64,000 nucleotides of DNA from Burkholderiales bacterium (GCA_023511995.1 JAIMAL010000015.1:1-64000); one strand, 5' to 3'; positions 27,505 to 36,146 are shown, counted from the stretch's first letter. Program-made: numbers and translations. The notes: generated by a model not told the origin, from the sequence alone.

Positions 27505-28914
27505 ATGAACGCACCTGCCAATTTCACCGATTTCAAAATCGCCGATCTTTCCCTCGCCGACTGGGGGCGCAAGGAGATCGCCATCGCCGAAAGCGAGATG
27601 CCTGCGCTCATGGCCATCCGTGAGGAGTATGCGGCAAGCCAGCCCCTGAAAGGCGCGCGCATCTCCGGGTCCCTGCACATGACCATCCAGACGGCGGTAT
27701 TGATCGAAACCCTGGTCGCCTTGGGTGCCCAAGTACGGTGGGCGTCCTGCAACATCTTCTCCACCCAGGATCATGCCGCCGCCGCCATCGCCGCACAGGG
27801 TATTCCCGTTTTTGCCTACAAGGGCGAGTCGCTGCAGGAATACTGGGAATTCACCCACCGCATTTTCGAGTGGCCGGATGGCGGCTTCAGCAACATGATC
27901 CTCGACGACGGCGGCGATGCCACGCTTCTTCTGCATCTGGGCACCCGCGCCGAGCAGGACCCGACGGTGCTCGCCCATCCCACGAGCGAGGAGGAGTCCA
28001 TCCTCTTCGATACCATCCGCCGGCGGCTCAAGCAGGATCCCACCTGGTATTCCACACGCATCCGCCACATCAAGGGGGTCACCGAGGAAACCACCACCGG
28101 GGTTCACCGCCTCTATCAGATGCACGCGCGGGGGGAACTCCGCTTCCCGGCCATCAACGTCAACGACTCGGTGACCAAGAGCAAGTTCGACAACCTCTAC
28201 GGCTGCCGCGAATCTCTGGTGGATGGCATCAAGCGCGCCACCGACGTGATGATCGCCGGCAAGATCGCCGTGGTGTGCGGTTATGGGGACGTGGGCAAGG
28301 GTTCGGCACAGGCCCTGCGCGCCCTCTGCGCCCAGGTGTGGGTCACCGAAATCGACCCCATCTGCGCCCTGCAGGCGGCCATGGAAGGCTACCGCGTCGT
28401 CACGATGGATTATGCGTGCGACAAGGCGGACATCTTCGTCACTGCCACCGGCAATTACCATGTGATCACCCATGAGCACATGCTGAGGATGAAAAACCAG
28501 GCCATCGTCTGCAACATCGGCCATTTCGACAACGAGATCGACGTGGCCAGCCTGGAAAAATACCAGTGGGAGGAGATCAAGCCGCAGGTGGATCACGTGA
28601 TCTTCCCCGATGGCAAACGGATCATCCTCCTCGCCAAGGGCCGGCTGGTGAATCTGGGCTGCGCCACCGGACATCCCAGCTATGTGATGAGCTCTTCCTT
28701 TGCCAATCAGACCCTGGCGCAGATCGAGCTTTTCAACCACACCGACAAATATCCCATTGGCGTCTATACGCTGCCGAAGAAGCTGGACGAGAAAGTGGCA
28801 CGCCTGCAGCTCAAGCGCTTCAACGCCGAACTCACGGTGCTGACGCCGGAACAGGCGGCCTACATCGGTGTACCCATCGAAGGCCCGTACAAGGCCGAGC
28901 ATTACCGTTACTGA
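27505..28914 (+). CDS. ahcY: S-adenosylhomocysteine hydrolase
   Basis: Splits SAH into adenosine and homocysteine, with bound NAD, 469 aa. Family motifs are intact: [16 protein letters not shown], the NAD-binding [16 protein letters not shown], and the C-terminal [11 protein letters not shown]...YKAEHYRY. The C-terminus ends in HYRY as in the family. It is preceded by the SAH riboswitch, so it is likely induced when SAH rises, and followed by metF. Confidence 0.98.
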   Translation: MNAPANFTDFKIADLSLADWGRKEIAIAESEMPALMAIREEYAASQPLKGARISGSLHMTIQTAVLIETLVALGAQVRWASCNIFSTQDHAAAAIAAQGIPVFAYKGESLQEYWEFTHRIFEWPDGGFSNMILDDGGDATLLLHLGTRAEQDPTVLAHPTSEEESILFDTIRRRLKQDPTWYSTRIRHIKGVTEETTTGVHRLYQMHARGELRFPAINVNDSVTKSKFDNLYGCRESLVDGIKRATDVMIAGKIAVVCGYGDVGKGSAQALRALCAQVWVTEIDPICALQAAMEGYRVVTMDYACDKADIFVTATGNYHVITHEHMLRMKNQAIVCNIGHFDNEIDVASLEKYQWEEIKPQVDHVIFPDGKRIILLAKGRLVNLGCATGHPSYVMSSSFANQTLAQIELFNHTDKYPIGVYTLPKKLDEKVARLQLKRFNAELTVLTPEQAAYIGVPIEGPYKAEHYRY

Positions 28915-29005
28915 AGCCCTGGAGCCCGGAGGATGGGGAAGCCTCAGAGCCAAAGCCGACCGCGATCTCCGGAAGCTGCGCACTTTGGGCACGCCGTGGT
29001 GAGAC
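28915..29005. other. ahcY-metF intergenic leader
   Basis: A 91-bp gap with no ORF. I see no recognisable riboswitch, promoter pair or hairpin with a T-tract. metF is probably cotranscribed with ahcY. Confidence 0.4.
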
Positions 29006-29839
29006 ATGTCTGACAAGCGCACCTTCAGTTTCGAGTTCTTCCCGCCCAAGACCCCCGAGGGCGTGGAAAAGCTGCGGGCCACGCGGCGCCAGCTTGCGCG
29101 TCTGCAGCCGGCCTTCTTCTCCGTCACCTATGGCGCCGGCGGCTCCACCCGCGACCGCACCCTGGAGACAGTGCTGGAAATCCAGGCCGAGGGCTTCAAC
29201 GCCGCACCGCATCTGTCCTGCATCGGCGCGAGCCGCGAAAGCATCCGCGAAGTGCTGGCCACCTACAAGGCACAGGGCATCCGCCGCATCGTCGCCCTGC
29301 GCGGCGACCTGCCCTCGGGGATGGCCGATCCCGGCGAGTTCCACTATGCGAACGAACTGGTGGCTTTCATCCGGCAGGAGACCGGCGACTGGTTCCACAT
29401 CGAGGTGGCGGCCTATCCCGAATTCCATCCCCAGGCGAGGAGCGCCCGCGAGGACCTGCTCAATTTCCGGCGCAAGGTGGAAGCCGGCGCCAACGGCGCC
29501 ATCACCCAGTATTTCTACAACGCGGATGCCTATTTCCGCTTCGTCGATGACGTGCGGGCGCTGGGCGTGGAAATCCCCATCGTGCCGGGCATCATGCCCA
29601 TCACCAATTACGCGCAGCTTGCCCGCTTCTCCGATGCCTGCGGGGCGGAAATCCCCCGCTGGCTGCGCAAACGCCTGGAGGGCATGGCCGACGACCTCGA
29701 CGGCTTGCGCGCCTTCGGGCTGGACGTGGTCACCGACCTGTGCGCCCGCCTGCTGGAAGGCGGCGCGCCGGGGCTGCATTTCTATACCCTCAATCAGGCC
29801 GGCCCCACCGCCACCATCTGGCAGCGGCTGGGACTCTAG
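29006..29839 (+). CDS. metF: 5,10-methylenetetrahydrofolate reductase
   Basis: FAD enzyme that makes 5-methyl-THF for methionine synthesis, cytoplasmic, 277 aa. Family features are present: FEFFPPKTPEG, SVTYGAGGSTRD, IVALRGDLP, ITQYFYNADAYFRFVDD and VPGIMPITN. The C-terminus LHFYTLNQAGPTATIW is typical. It completes the metK-ahcY-metF methyl cycle and is convergent with the radical SAM gene at 29898. Confidence 0.97.
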   Translation: MSDKRTFSFEFFPPKTPEGVEKLRATRRQLARLQPAFFSVTYGAGGSTRDRTLETVLEIQAEGFNAAPHLSCIGASRESIREVLATYKAQGIRRIVALRGDLPSGMADPGEFHYANELVAFIRQETGDWFHIEVAAYPEFHPQARSAREDLLNFRRKVEAGANGAITQYFYNADAYFRFVDDVRALGVEIPIVPGIMPITNYAQLARFSDACGAEIPRWLRKRLEGMADDLDGLRAFGLDVVTDLCARLLEGGAPGLHFYTLNQAGPTATIWQRLGL

Positions 29840-29897
29840 GCACGCCTTGGCTTCCCGCGCCTTGCCCCAGGGGAGGCTTCAGCCTGCCCGCGGCCCG

Positions 29898-30998
29898 CTA
29901 TTCCCCACACGACCATGCAGGGGAGGCCGGCCGGCCAGAGCACGCCGGCAGGGCGCCAAGCTGCCGGCGCACGAGGAGCACGTCCTGGCGGACGAGGGGG
30001 AAGGGATAGGAGCGGATGTCGGAGGGGCTGGAGTCCCCGTAGGGACGGTTGCAGGCGGAGATGTCGGCTTCCGGCCCCGGACAGCCCGAGGTGCGGAAGG
30101 GTCTGCCACTGTCGATGATGGAATCGAGCGCGTTGCGCGCAAAACCGAAGTCGATGACACGGCCTTCTGCATCGAAGCCCATGCGCTCGACACGGCCGCC
30201 GGCGTGATCGATGAGATAACGGCCGAGCTGCACGCGGCGCCATTGCCCCGCATCGCAGGCGGGCCAGTCCTCCATCAGCGACCCGCGCTCGGGGAAGAAG
30301 GCGAAAAGATGGGTGTGGCCGCCCATGTCGCGGATTTTCTGGCAAAGGCTGAGGAGTTCCCGCTCCGTCTCCCCCATGCCGCAGATGAGGTGGACGCCGA
30401 AACGCTCCGGGCCAAACACCTCCGCCGCCCATTCGATGGCCTGCCAGTATTTCTCCCAGCGGTGGGGACTGTCCACGGTGCGGCCGCGGGTACGCTCGAA
30501 AATCTCCGGGGTGACCGCATCCAGCGCCACGGTGAAGATGTCCGCGCCCAACGCCTTCAGCTCCACGAGATCGCTGCGGCTCATGGTGGTGGGGTTGGAA
30601 AGGATGGAAACCGGAATGTGGGGCAGCGCCCGCACCCATTTATCCAGCAGCACCCGCGTGTCGGCATCGGAATCCGGATGGGTGATCATGGAAATACACA
30701 TGCGCTGGAAACGGCCGCGATCCGCGCCCGCCCTGACGCGGGCGATCACCTCGTCGTAGCGGGCGAGGGGCCAGTCGACGCGGATGAAATTGCGCTCGGC
30801 GTAATCCCGTGCCTCCTCCCGGTGCCGGGCGAGCCCGCAGTAGGCGCAGTTGGCGCGGCAGCCTTCCGCATAGGTAAGCAGCAGATTGAGACAATGGGTG
30901 CACTCGGTGCGATACATCCTCCCGGGGAGCATGCCCAGGGTGATCGCCGCCGCCGTGCTCATCTGCACGTATTCGGGGGAACGCTGCAGTCTATTCAT
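29898..30998 (-). CDS. Radical SAM protein of the LipS1/LipS2 (sHdr-type lipoyl synthase) group
   Basis: A 366-aa radical SAM enzyme. An N-terminal cysteine pair (Cys33, Cys36 in CTHC) precedes the radical SAM motif C47-x3-C51-x2-C54 (YAEGCRANCAYCGL). Further conserved blocks include ILSNPTTMSR and GVHLICGMGETERELL. In sulfur oxidisers with sHdr, two such proteins jointly insert the sulfurs of lipoate; I cannot assign LipS1 versus LipS2. The start could be 31004, two codons earlier; both overlap the LipT-type gene by 8-14 bp. It is the last gene of the lbpA operon. Confidence 0.78.
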   Translation of the reverse strand: MNRLQRSPEYVQMSTAAAITLGMLPGRMYRTECTHCLNLLLTYAEGCRANCAYCGLARHREEARDYAERNFIRVDWPLARYDEVIARVRAGADRGRFQRMCISMITHPDSDADTRVLLDKWVRALPHIPVSILSNPTTMSRSDLVELKALGADIFTVALDAVTPEIFERTRGRTVDSPHRWEKYWQAIEWAAEVFGPERFGVHLICGMGETERELLSLCQKIRDMGGHTHLFAFFPERGSLMEDWPACDAGQWRRVQLGRYLIDHAGGRVERMGFDAEGRVIDFGFARNALDSIIDSGRPFRTSGCPGPEADISACNRPYGDSSPSDIRSYPFPLVRQDVLLVRRQLGALPACSGRPASPAWSCGE

Positions 30999-32052
30999 CG
31001 CCATCCCGCGCAAAATATTCGGCAAAGCCAACCCAGCCGCGCCGGAAGTCCTCATCGCTCCGTTTCGCCTTGCGCCACAGCTCACGCCGGCGCGCCAGCG
31101 CCCGGTCAAGACTGGGACCATACACCTCCCGCACCGCCTCTTCGTAGTCGCCGAGGGCGTGCCGGCGGCCCCCCACCCAGGCGGCCGCAGCGCGCCCCGC
31201 CTGGGCCCCGGAGTCCACCGCGGCGGCAATGCCCGCCCCGCTCACTGGATGGGTGAGGCCCGCCGCATCGCCGGCGAAGACCACGCCCTGGGTCACCAGC
31301 CGTGGGCGCAGCCCGCCCACCGGAATGGCCCCGCCCGTGCGGGAAAGGACGGGGGGCTGCAGCCGGCCCTGGGCGATGAGGTGGTCACAAAGGCGCGTGA
31401 GGCGCCCTTTGAGCTGCTCGGCCGGGCCGGCCAACCCCAGGCCCACATTGACCGTCCCGCCCCGGGGGAAGAACCAGGCATAGCCGCCCGGGAAATCCTC
31501 CCCCAGCCACACATCGGTATCGGCATGGGCGCGGGCTAAGCGGAAGGTGTACTGGCGGGTCCACAACAGGACAAGGGGAACAAGTCCCAAAAGCCGCCCG
31601 ACACGGGAGAGGGGACCATCCGCCGCCACCAGCGCACCGTAGCCCACCTGCCTTACGCCGTGCCCGTCTTTCAGGCAGGCCACGCGAGCCGCGGCATCGA
31701 GGGCGATGAGGGCGGTGCCGGTGGCAAGGGCTGCACCCGCCGCCTGCGCCCGATGGGCGAGATGCCGGTCGAAGGCGGCGCGATCGATCATGAGTCCGCC
31801 CGCCACCGTGTGCACCCAACGCCCCGAGGGCAGGCAGGTGTTCATGCCGGAAATCCGCTGCTTCACCACGCCCGGCGCCTGCGCGGCAGCGGCCAGGGGC
31901 AGCGGGATGAATTCCGCGCATTGCACGGGCACGCCCACCCGTTGCCGCTTTTCCACCACGAGCACCCTCGCCCCGGCTTCCGCCGCCGCCGCGGCGGCGG
32001 CCGCCCCTGCCGGCCCACAGCCCACCACCAGCACATCCACCCGCTCCATCAT
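30991..32052 (-). CDS. Geranylgeranyl-reductase-like flavoprotein (LipT type)
   Basis: A 353-aa FAD oxidoreductase. The N-terminal dinucleotide fold reads VLVVGCGPAGAAAA. The second FAD motif is VVFAGDAAGLTHPVSGAGIAAAVDSG, and a middle region reads YAWFFPRGGTVNVGLGL. Members of this group occur in lipoate-assembly clusters of sHdr organisms and are thought to feed electrons to the radical SAM lipoyl synthases. It lies between the ligase-like gene (7-bp gap) and a LipS-type gene. Confidence 0.75.
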   Translation of the reverse strand: MMERVDVLVVGCGPAGAAAAAAAAEAGARVLVVEKRQRVGVPVQCAEFIPLPLAAAAQAPGVVKQRISGMNTCLPSGRWVHTVAGGLMIDRAAFDRHLAHRAQAAGAALATGTALIALDAAARVACLKDGHGVRQVGYGALVAADGPLSRVGRLLGLVPLVLLWTRQYTFRLARAHADTDVWLGEDFPGGYAWFFPRGGTVNVGLGLAGPAEQLKGRLTRLCDHLIAQGRLQPPVLSRTGGAIPVGGLRPRLVTQGVVFAGDAAGLTHPVSGAGIAAAVDSGAQAGRAAAAWVGGRRHALGDYEEAVREVYGPSLDRALARRRELWRKAKRSDEDFRRGWVGFAEYFARDGDE

Positions 32053-32059
32053 GTCCGCC

Positions 32060-33121
32060 TCATGTCCGCGCCCGCTGGAGCGCCTCCCGCGCCACCTCGG
32101 CGAAGTCGGTGGGGGCAAGCCCGCCCAGGTCCACCCCACCGCCGGCAAGGAACGCCTGCACGGCGTCCGCCAGCGCCTCCCCCTTGACATCCCGCAGCCG
32201 CGCCTCCAGGTCGAAAATGGCGCGCCGGGGGGAGACGAAGAAATCCCCGGTGAACTGGATCTGCATCACCCGATCCCGCAGCCGGTCGTAGGCCAGACCC
32301 ACGCGCACGAGTCCGCCGGGGAACTTGCGCACCGCCTCCACCCGCGGCACCTGGCCCCGCTTCTGCAGGCCATGCACCCAGGCCTCGTCATCGATCTCCT
32401 TGAGCGCTGCGGCAAAGCGCGCCTCCTCGGCGGCGGTGAGCCCCCCTTCGGCAAAACGCACGCCGAAGGCCTCGCTGAAGGATTCAACCAGCGCAGCCTG
32501 CACCTCCGCCACGGGGGGCCTCGCTCCCAGCAGTTCCGCCAGGGACACCACCCGTTCCCGCACCGAGGCGATGGCCTTGTCCGCCAGTTTCTCCACCGGC
32601 AGCCGCAGCACCCGCAGCAGACGCTCCACCTCCACATCGATGAGCAACGTGCCCTGGTAGAGCAGGGCATCCCCTTCGAAGACGCCGCCGGTACCGGAAA
32701 TCTTGCGCCCCGCCACTTCGATGTCGTTGCGGGGGCGGAAGCGGGCGGCCACCCCCAGGCGGGAGATGCCCTTGGCCGCGGCTTCGCAGATCACCCGGGC
32801 GATGGCCGCGAGATCACTTTTGCCAAAATCGCGCCGGTCACAATACAGCTCCCACCCCAGTTGGCTCGCATCGAAGTAGATGGCGCCGCCACCGGTGAGG
32901 CGCCGTTGCACGGCGATGTTCTCCCGGCGGCAGTAGTCGAGGTCCAGTTCCTGTTCCGGATTCTGGTGGAAACCCACCAGAGCGGAGGGCATGAAGCGCA
33001 GGAAGCGCAGGGTGTTGCCCACCTCGCCGGCGGCGCGTGCCTCCAGGAGGGCGCGGTTCAAGGCGATGTTTTCCGCCGCCGGGCGCAGGCCGGTATCCAG
33101 GAGCCGCCAGACTTCAGCCAT
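32060..33121 (-). CDS. Lipoate-protein ligase-like protein (sLpl type)
   Basis: A 353-aa BPL/LplA-fold ligase. Core motif VQRRLTGGGAIYFDASQLGW matches the RRxTGGGAVxH-type lipoate-binding loop, followed by GRKISGTGGVFEGDALLYQGTLLID. A C-terminal accessory domain (residues ~265-350) is present, so ligase and accessory parts are fused. It attaches octanoate or lipoate to the neighbouring LbpA-type protein (inferred). It overlaps the 3' end of the upstream radical SAM gene by 8 bp. Confidence 0.8.
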   Translation of the reverse strand: MAEVWRLLDTGLRPAAENIALNRALLEARAAGEVGNTLRFLRFMPSALVGFHQNPEQELDLDYCRRENIAVQRRLTGGGAIYFDASQLGWELYCDRRDFGKSDLAAIARVICEAAAKGISRLGVAARFRPRNDIEVAGRKISGTGGVFEGDALLYQGTLLIDVEVERLLRVLRLPVEKLADKAIASVRERVVSLAELLGARPPVAEVQAALVESFSEAFGVRFAEGGLTAAEEARFAAALKEIDDEAWVHGLQKRGQVPRVEAVRKFPGGLVRVGLAYDRLRDRVMQIQFTGDFFVSPRRAIFDLEARLRDVKGEALADAVQAFLAGGGVDLGGLAPTDFAEVAREALQRART

Positions 33122-34205
33122 GACAGACCACCGGCAGGGGAAAACGGGAAGAAGCGGGCCTGCGCTGCAAAGCCCAAGTGGCTTCATCCACGGGGAGGGT
33201 GTGACTTCCGGCGAGCGCCGGCGGCAGCGAGCAGCAACCCGCGCCAATGCGCACCGGCCGCCCCAGACGCAGGGCAAGTTCCACCACGCCCTCCGCCGGA
33301 TGGGCGATGGCATCGAGCCCCGCGAGCACGCCATAGGCATCGATGGCAAGCCGCACCCGTCCCGGCGGTCTCGCACAGCCCAGGGCGAGGGGAATGTCCG
33401 GCAGGGCAGCGCGCGCCTCGAGGAAAAAACGACCCACCTCTTGCGCATCGGGTGTGGCAAAGGGGCGGGTGGGCGGCGCGTAGAAGGGCATGGCCACCAC
33501 CAGCACCAGCCCATGGGGGCGGTGACGGGCCACCATCTCCAGCGCCCGCCACTCGCCCAAGAAGCGGCCGTAGTGGAGCCCCAGCACGATATGGGGCACC
33601 ACCCGCAGCCCGCTTTCCAGAAGGGAGGCGAGGCTGTCTTCGAAATCGGCCACCGGCCGTTTCAGGTGATACACCTGGGTCAGGGTATCCTGGGCGCCGA
33701 TGACATCCATCATGGCCACATCCACGCCCGCCTCCCGCAATGCGCGGGCGCGGGGCAAATCGGTGAGGGCGGTGTGAACAGCGATGCGGAAATCGGGGAA
33801 GGTGTCCTTGATGCGGCGCAGGATCGGCAGATGGCCACTGTAGTCCACCTCGTTGCGCCGGTTGGAGCCGCCGGTGAGGAGCATCCCGGAGGCACCACGG
33901 GCGATCTCGCGGTTGACGATCTCCCACAGAACCTCCGGGGTGCGCGCCGGGATCATGGGTTGCAGGATTTTCGCCTTGCAGTGGTCACAGGCAAGGGCGC
34001 ACTCGCCACCGGTGATGGACACCGCCGGCCAGCGCGCAGCAACAGGCCCAATCTCCCCCGAGGCAAAGGTCTTGAAGCTTGGGATATGAAAGGTGATGGG
34101 CGTGGGCACCGCCGCGCGGCTCAAGGCCCGCACGAGGTCTTTATCCAGCCTTACCCCGTCGAGAGCATCCAGCACGCCGTCCGCATCGGCCAGACTGTGG
34201 GTCAT
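33114..34205 (-). CDS. Radical SAM protein, second LipS-type copy
   Basis: A 363-aa radical SAM enzyme with the cluster motif C69-x3-C73-x2-C76 (GGECALACDHCKAKI). Conserved downstream blocks are GASGMLLTGGSNRRNEVDY and HIVLGLHYGRFLGEW. A C-terminal Cys pair (GAGCCSLP) may hold an auxiliary cluster. It differs in sequence from the other LipS-type protein in this operon, matching the two-enzyme lipoyl synthase system. Which of LipS1/LipS2 it represents is not decided here. Confidence 0.78.
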   Translation of the reverse strand: MTHSLADADGVLDALDGVRLDKDLVRALSRAAVPTPITFHIPSFKTFASGEIGPVAARWPAVSITGGECALACDHCKAKILQPMIPARTPEVLWEIVNREIARGASGMLLTGGSNRRNEVDYSGHLPILRRIKDTFPDFRIAVHTALTDLPRARALREAGVDVAMMDVIGAQDTLTQVYHLKRPVADFEDSLASLLESGLRVVPHIVLGLHYGRFLGEWRALEMVARHRPHGLVLVVAMPFYAPPTRPFATPDAQEVGRFFLEARAALPDIPLALGCARPPGRVRLAIDAYGVLAGLDAIAHPAEGVVELALRLGRPVRIGAGCCSLPPALAGSHTLPVDEATWALQRRPASSRFPLPVVCHG

Positions 34206-34237
34206 TGCCTCCTCCCGCGCGCCCGCGGTTGCCCGCC

Positions 34238-34678
34238 CTACGCGCAACCGGTGAAGCCTTCCGCCTCCATTTTCACCTCGAAGGCGGCCAGCGCCGCCTC
34301 GCCGGTGAGAAGCGTATCCACCTCGTCGTCCCAATCGGCAGGTGCGATGCGCACCAACCATCCCTGCCCGTAGGGGTCTTCGTTGATGAGGCTTGGCTGT
34401 GCTTCCAGGGCCGTATTGATGGCGATGATCTCGCCGCTCACCGGTGCCTTCACCGGCCCTACCCATTTCCCCGACTCCACGGTGGCCACCGACCGTCCCT
34501 GATCCACCCGGCGGCCCAAAGCCTTCGGCGTGAAGGCGACGATGGGACCGGCCAGCGCCACCCCGTAGGCGGTCATCCCGACGCTGACGGTGCCATCCGC
34601 TTCACGGCGACACCACACGTTGGAATCCACGTCGTAGTAGAGATCGTCTGGGAAAGGGCAGCCGCGTACCGTGCTCAT
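34238..34678 (-). CDS. lbpA: Lipoate-binding GcvH-like protein of sulfur oxidation (LbpA type)
   Basis: A 146-aa protein related to glycine cleavage H protein but without any gcvP/gcvT nearby. The lipoylation site is Lys71 in TVESGKWVGPVKAPVSGEI; the ESGKW form differs from the EVK/SVKAA of true GcvH and matches LbpA. LbpA carries intermediates in the sHdr pathway that oxidises thiosulfate-derived sulfur to sulfite. It is the first gene of the operon that encodes its own predicted lipoylation enzymes. Confidence 0.87.
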   Translation of the reverse strand: MSTVRGCPFPDDLYYDVDSNVWCRREADGTVSVGMTAYGVALAGPIVAFTPKALGRRVDQGRSVATVESGKWVGPVKAPVSGEIIAINTALEAQPSLINEDPYGQGWLVRIAPADWDDEVDTLLTGEAALAAFEVKMEAEGFTGCA

Positions 34679-34719
34679 GGGAGGCTTCCGGACGCATGCG
34701 CTGCGCCCGAGGTGATGAG

Positions 34720-34725
34720 ATTTTA
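34720..34725 (-). promoter_or_regulatory. Candidate -10 element of the lbpA operon
   Basis: On the minus strand this reads TAAAAT, about 42 nt before the lbpA start and just downstream of the intrinsic terminator. The -35 is poor. A promoter is expected here because the terminator cuts off read-through from dsrE. Confidence 0.35.
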
Positions 34726-34771
34726 ACCTACTCCGTGCGCCGCCTCGACCCTGATGGGGCAAGGGGCACAA

Positions 34772-34803
34772 AAAAACCGGTGAGCCGCAACCCACCGGTT
34801 TTT
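34772..34803. terminator. Strong, probably bidirectional, intrinsic terminator between dsrE and lbpA
   Basis: AAAAACCGGTG (34772-34782) pairs with CACCGGTTTTT (34793-34803), an 11-bp stem with a 10-nt loop. On the minus strand it is followed by a run of seven T residues. It lies 18 bp past the dsrE stop, ending the rhd-tusA-dsrE transcript before lbpA. Confidence 0.9.
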
Positions 34804-34821
34804 CGCCGCCGCGCCGCCCGT

Positions 34822-35331
34822 TCAGATGAACAGGCAGATATCCGATTCGCCGGCGAATTCGAAGAAAGTCGCGGCGCCGCCGTATTCCAGGCCATCGATG
34901 AAATCATCGTGCTCGAAACCGAACAGGTCCACGGTCATCTGGCAGGCGATGAATTTCACGTCCGCCTCACGGCAGAGGGTGCGCAGTTCCTCAATGGTGG
35001 CCACGCCGTTGTTGGCGACGGTTTTTTTCATCAGGGCCGTGGCGAGGGATTCGAAACCCGGCACGATGGCCTGGATCGCATTGGGGATGTTCCAGTTGAT
35101 GGAGCGGAACCATTTCGGCCCGAAGGGCATTTTCATGGGCATGCCGGGGTTGCCCAAGGGGCTCACCTTGAGACCGCTCAGGTCCTTGCGCAGGATCTGC
35201 AGGCCGTAGAAGGTGAAAAAGACCTGCACCGTATAACCCAGGGCCGCGGCGGTGGATGCCAGGATCAGGGGCGGATAGGCCCAGTCGAGCGTGCCTTTGG
35301 TGGCGATGATCGCCAGCTTCTTGTCTTCCAT
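34822..35331 (-). CDS. DsrE-family sulfur-transfer protein (DsrE2/DsrE3-like)
   Basis: A 169-aa DsrE-fold protein. Cys120, Cys130 (CREADVKFIACQMTVDLFG) and a late Cys166 are present; Cys130 in the ACQMT motif is the conserved sulfur-carrying position of this family. The hydrophobic N-terminal half (PPLILASTAAALGYTVQVFFTFYGL) is part of the fold and possibly membrane-associated. The order rhd-tusA-dsrE matches Allochromatium rhd-tusA-dsrE2, where these proteins pass sulfane sulfur in the cytoplasm. A GAGGAGG ribosome site supports the start. Confidence 0.85.
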   Translation of the reverse strand: MEDKKLAIIATKGTLDWAYPPLILASTAAALGYTVQVFFTFYGLQILRKDLSGLKVSPLGNPGMPMKMPFGPKWFRSINWNIPNAIQAIVPGFESLATALMKKTVANNGVATIEELRTLCREADVKFIACQMTVDLFGFEHDDFIDGLEYGGAATFFEFAGESDICLFI

Positions 35332-35413
35332 GGGGGTGCCTCCTCTCAGGGTTGAATCACGCCCGTTCCTGTCCAACCGTTGTGATTGTTATGGGCAAGT
35401 GCGCGGATGGGGA

Positions 35414-35641
35414 TTATTTTTTCTTCATGAAGAAGGTGAACTCCCCACCGGACTCGGCGGAGGACACCAGTTCATTGCCGGTCTGTTTGGCGAAGGCCTG
35501 CATGTCCTTGACGGAGCCGGGGTCGGTGGCGACGACCTTGAGGATCTGGCCGCTGGACATCTCGGCAAGGGCTTTCTTGGTGCGCAGGATGGGAAGCGGG
35601 CAGTTCAGGCCGCGCGCATCGAGTTCTTTGTCAAAGTGCAT
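35414..35641 (-). CDS. tusA: TusA sulfurtransferase
   Basis: A 75-aa sulfur carrier with the TusA motif NCPLPILRTKKAL (Cys14). It takes sulfane sulfur from rhodanese and hands it to DsrE proteins and, in sHdr organisms, towards LbpA/sHdr. The start at 35641 has a GGAGG site 6 nt upstream and gives the usual length; the in-frame upstream extension covers the promoter. It has its own promoter and a dyad in the leader. Confidence 0.95.
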   Translation of the reverse strand: MHFDKELDARGLNCPLPILRTKKALAEMSSGQILKVVATDPGSVKDMQAFAKQTGNELVSSAESGGEFTFFMKKK

Positions 35642-35670
35642 GGTGAGCCTCCAGAAGGGTTTATGAAAAA

Positions 35671-35686
35671 ATTCGCAACCACGAAT
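35671..35686. promoter_or_regulatory. ATTC-N8-GAAT dyad in the tusA leader (candidate ArsR-type operator)
   Basis: ATTC (35671-35674) and GAAT (35683-35686) flank 8 bases; the dyad extends to ATTCG-N6-CGAAT. The ATTC-N8-GAAT layout is the one described for the sulfide-responsive repressor SqrR. It lies about 10-25 bp downstream of the predicted tusA start point, where a bound repressor could block transcription. The match is seen; regulator identity is inferred. Confidence 0.5.
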
Positions 35687-35702
35687 ATGCGATAAACGGT
35701 TA

Positions 35703-35731
35703 TTTATAATCCAGTTGGCCGCGTCTGACAA
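35703..35731 (-). promoter_or_regulatory. Sigma-70 promoter of tusA-dsrE
   Basis: On the minus strand, TTGTCA (35731-35726) and TATAAA (35708-35703) are separated by exactly 17 bp. It would start transcription near 35696, giving a ~55-nt tusA leader with the ATTC-N8-GAAT dyad inside it. Confidence 0.65.
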
Positions 35732-35749
35732 CACCCGCCACGGGGGCCT

Positions 35750-36079
35750 TCACGCCGCGGCGAGCTTCAACCCCGCCCGCGCCCAGTTGATGATGCCGCC
35801 CGCCAGGTTGTACACCTGATCGTAGCCCTTGTTGGCCATGTAGGCGCAGGCCTGGGCAGAGCGGGCCCCACTGCGGCAGTAGAAGACCACCGGCTTGTCC
35901 TTGGGCAGCTCATCGCCCGCCAGGGGAAGGAGATGGAGCGGCAAAAAGCGCGCCCCGGGAATGGCGCCGGCGGCAAATTCCGCCTCGGTGCGCACGTCCA
36001 CCAACACCACCTCCCCCTCCGCCTGCATGCGCTGCACGGTCAGGGGATCCACTTCCTTGATACCGAAACTCATGAACAT
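35750..36079 (-). CDS. Rhodanese (single domain)
   Basis: A 109-aa cytoplasmic sulfurtransferase. The active site is Cys68 in VVFYCRSGARSAQAC, a typical CRxGxRS loop; VVLVDVRTEAEFAAGAIPGA is the conserved N-terminal block. It mobilises sulfane sulfur for TusA, whose gene follows. The ATG at 36079 is preferred because GGAGGA lies the right distance upstream; an alternative start lies two codons later. Its promoter is overlapped by a perfect dyad. Confidence 0.92.
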   Translation of the reverse strand: MFMSFGIKEVDPLTVQRMQAEGEVVLVDVRTEAEFAAGAIPGARFLPLHLLPLAGDELPKDKPVVFYCRSGARSAQACAYMANKGYDQVYNLAGGIINWARAGLKLAAA

Positions 36080-36095
36080 GATCGTCCTCCACGAA

Positions 36096-36119
36096 GTATA
36101 TTAACGGACGCTAATATAC
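36096..36119. promoter_or_regulatory. GTATATTA-N8-TAATATAC operator dyad over the rhd promoter
   Basis: Perfect 8-bp inverted repeats GTATATTA (36096-36103) and TAATATAC (36112-36119) flank 8 bases. The dyad covers the -10 and probable start point of the rhd promoter, a classic repressor position. Its AT-rich character contrasts with the GC-rich locus. An ArsR-type sulfur regulator is a natural candidate; the protein is not identified. Confidence 0.65.
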
Positions 36120-36140
36120 CGTTGTTCTGGGCATTTTCAA
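36113..36140 (-). promoter_or_regulatory. Sigma-70 promoter of rhd
   Basis: On the minus strand TTGAAA (36140-36135) and TATATT (36118-36113) are separated by 16 bp. The start point would fall near 36106, inside the dyad. It lies between soeC and rhd, so rhd can be expressed independently of soeABC. Confidence 0.65.
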
Positions 36141-36146
36141 CCCTCT

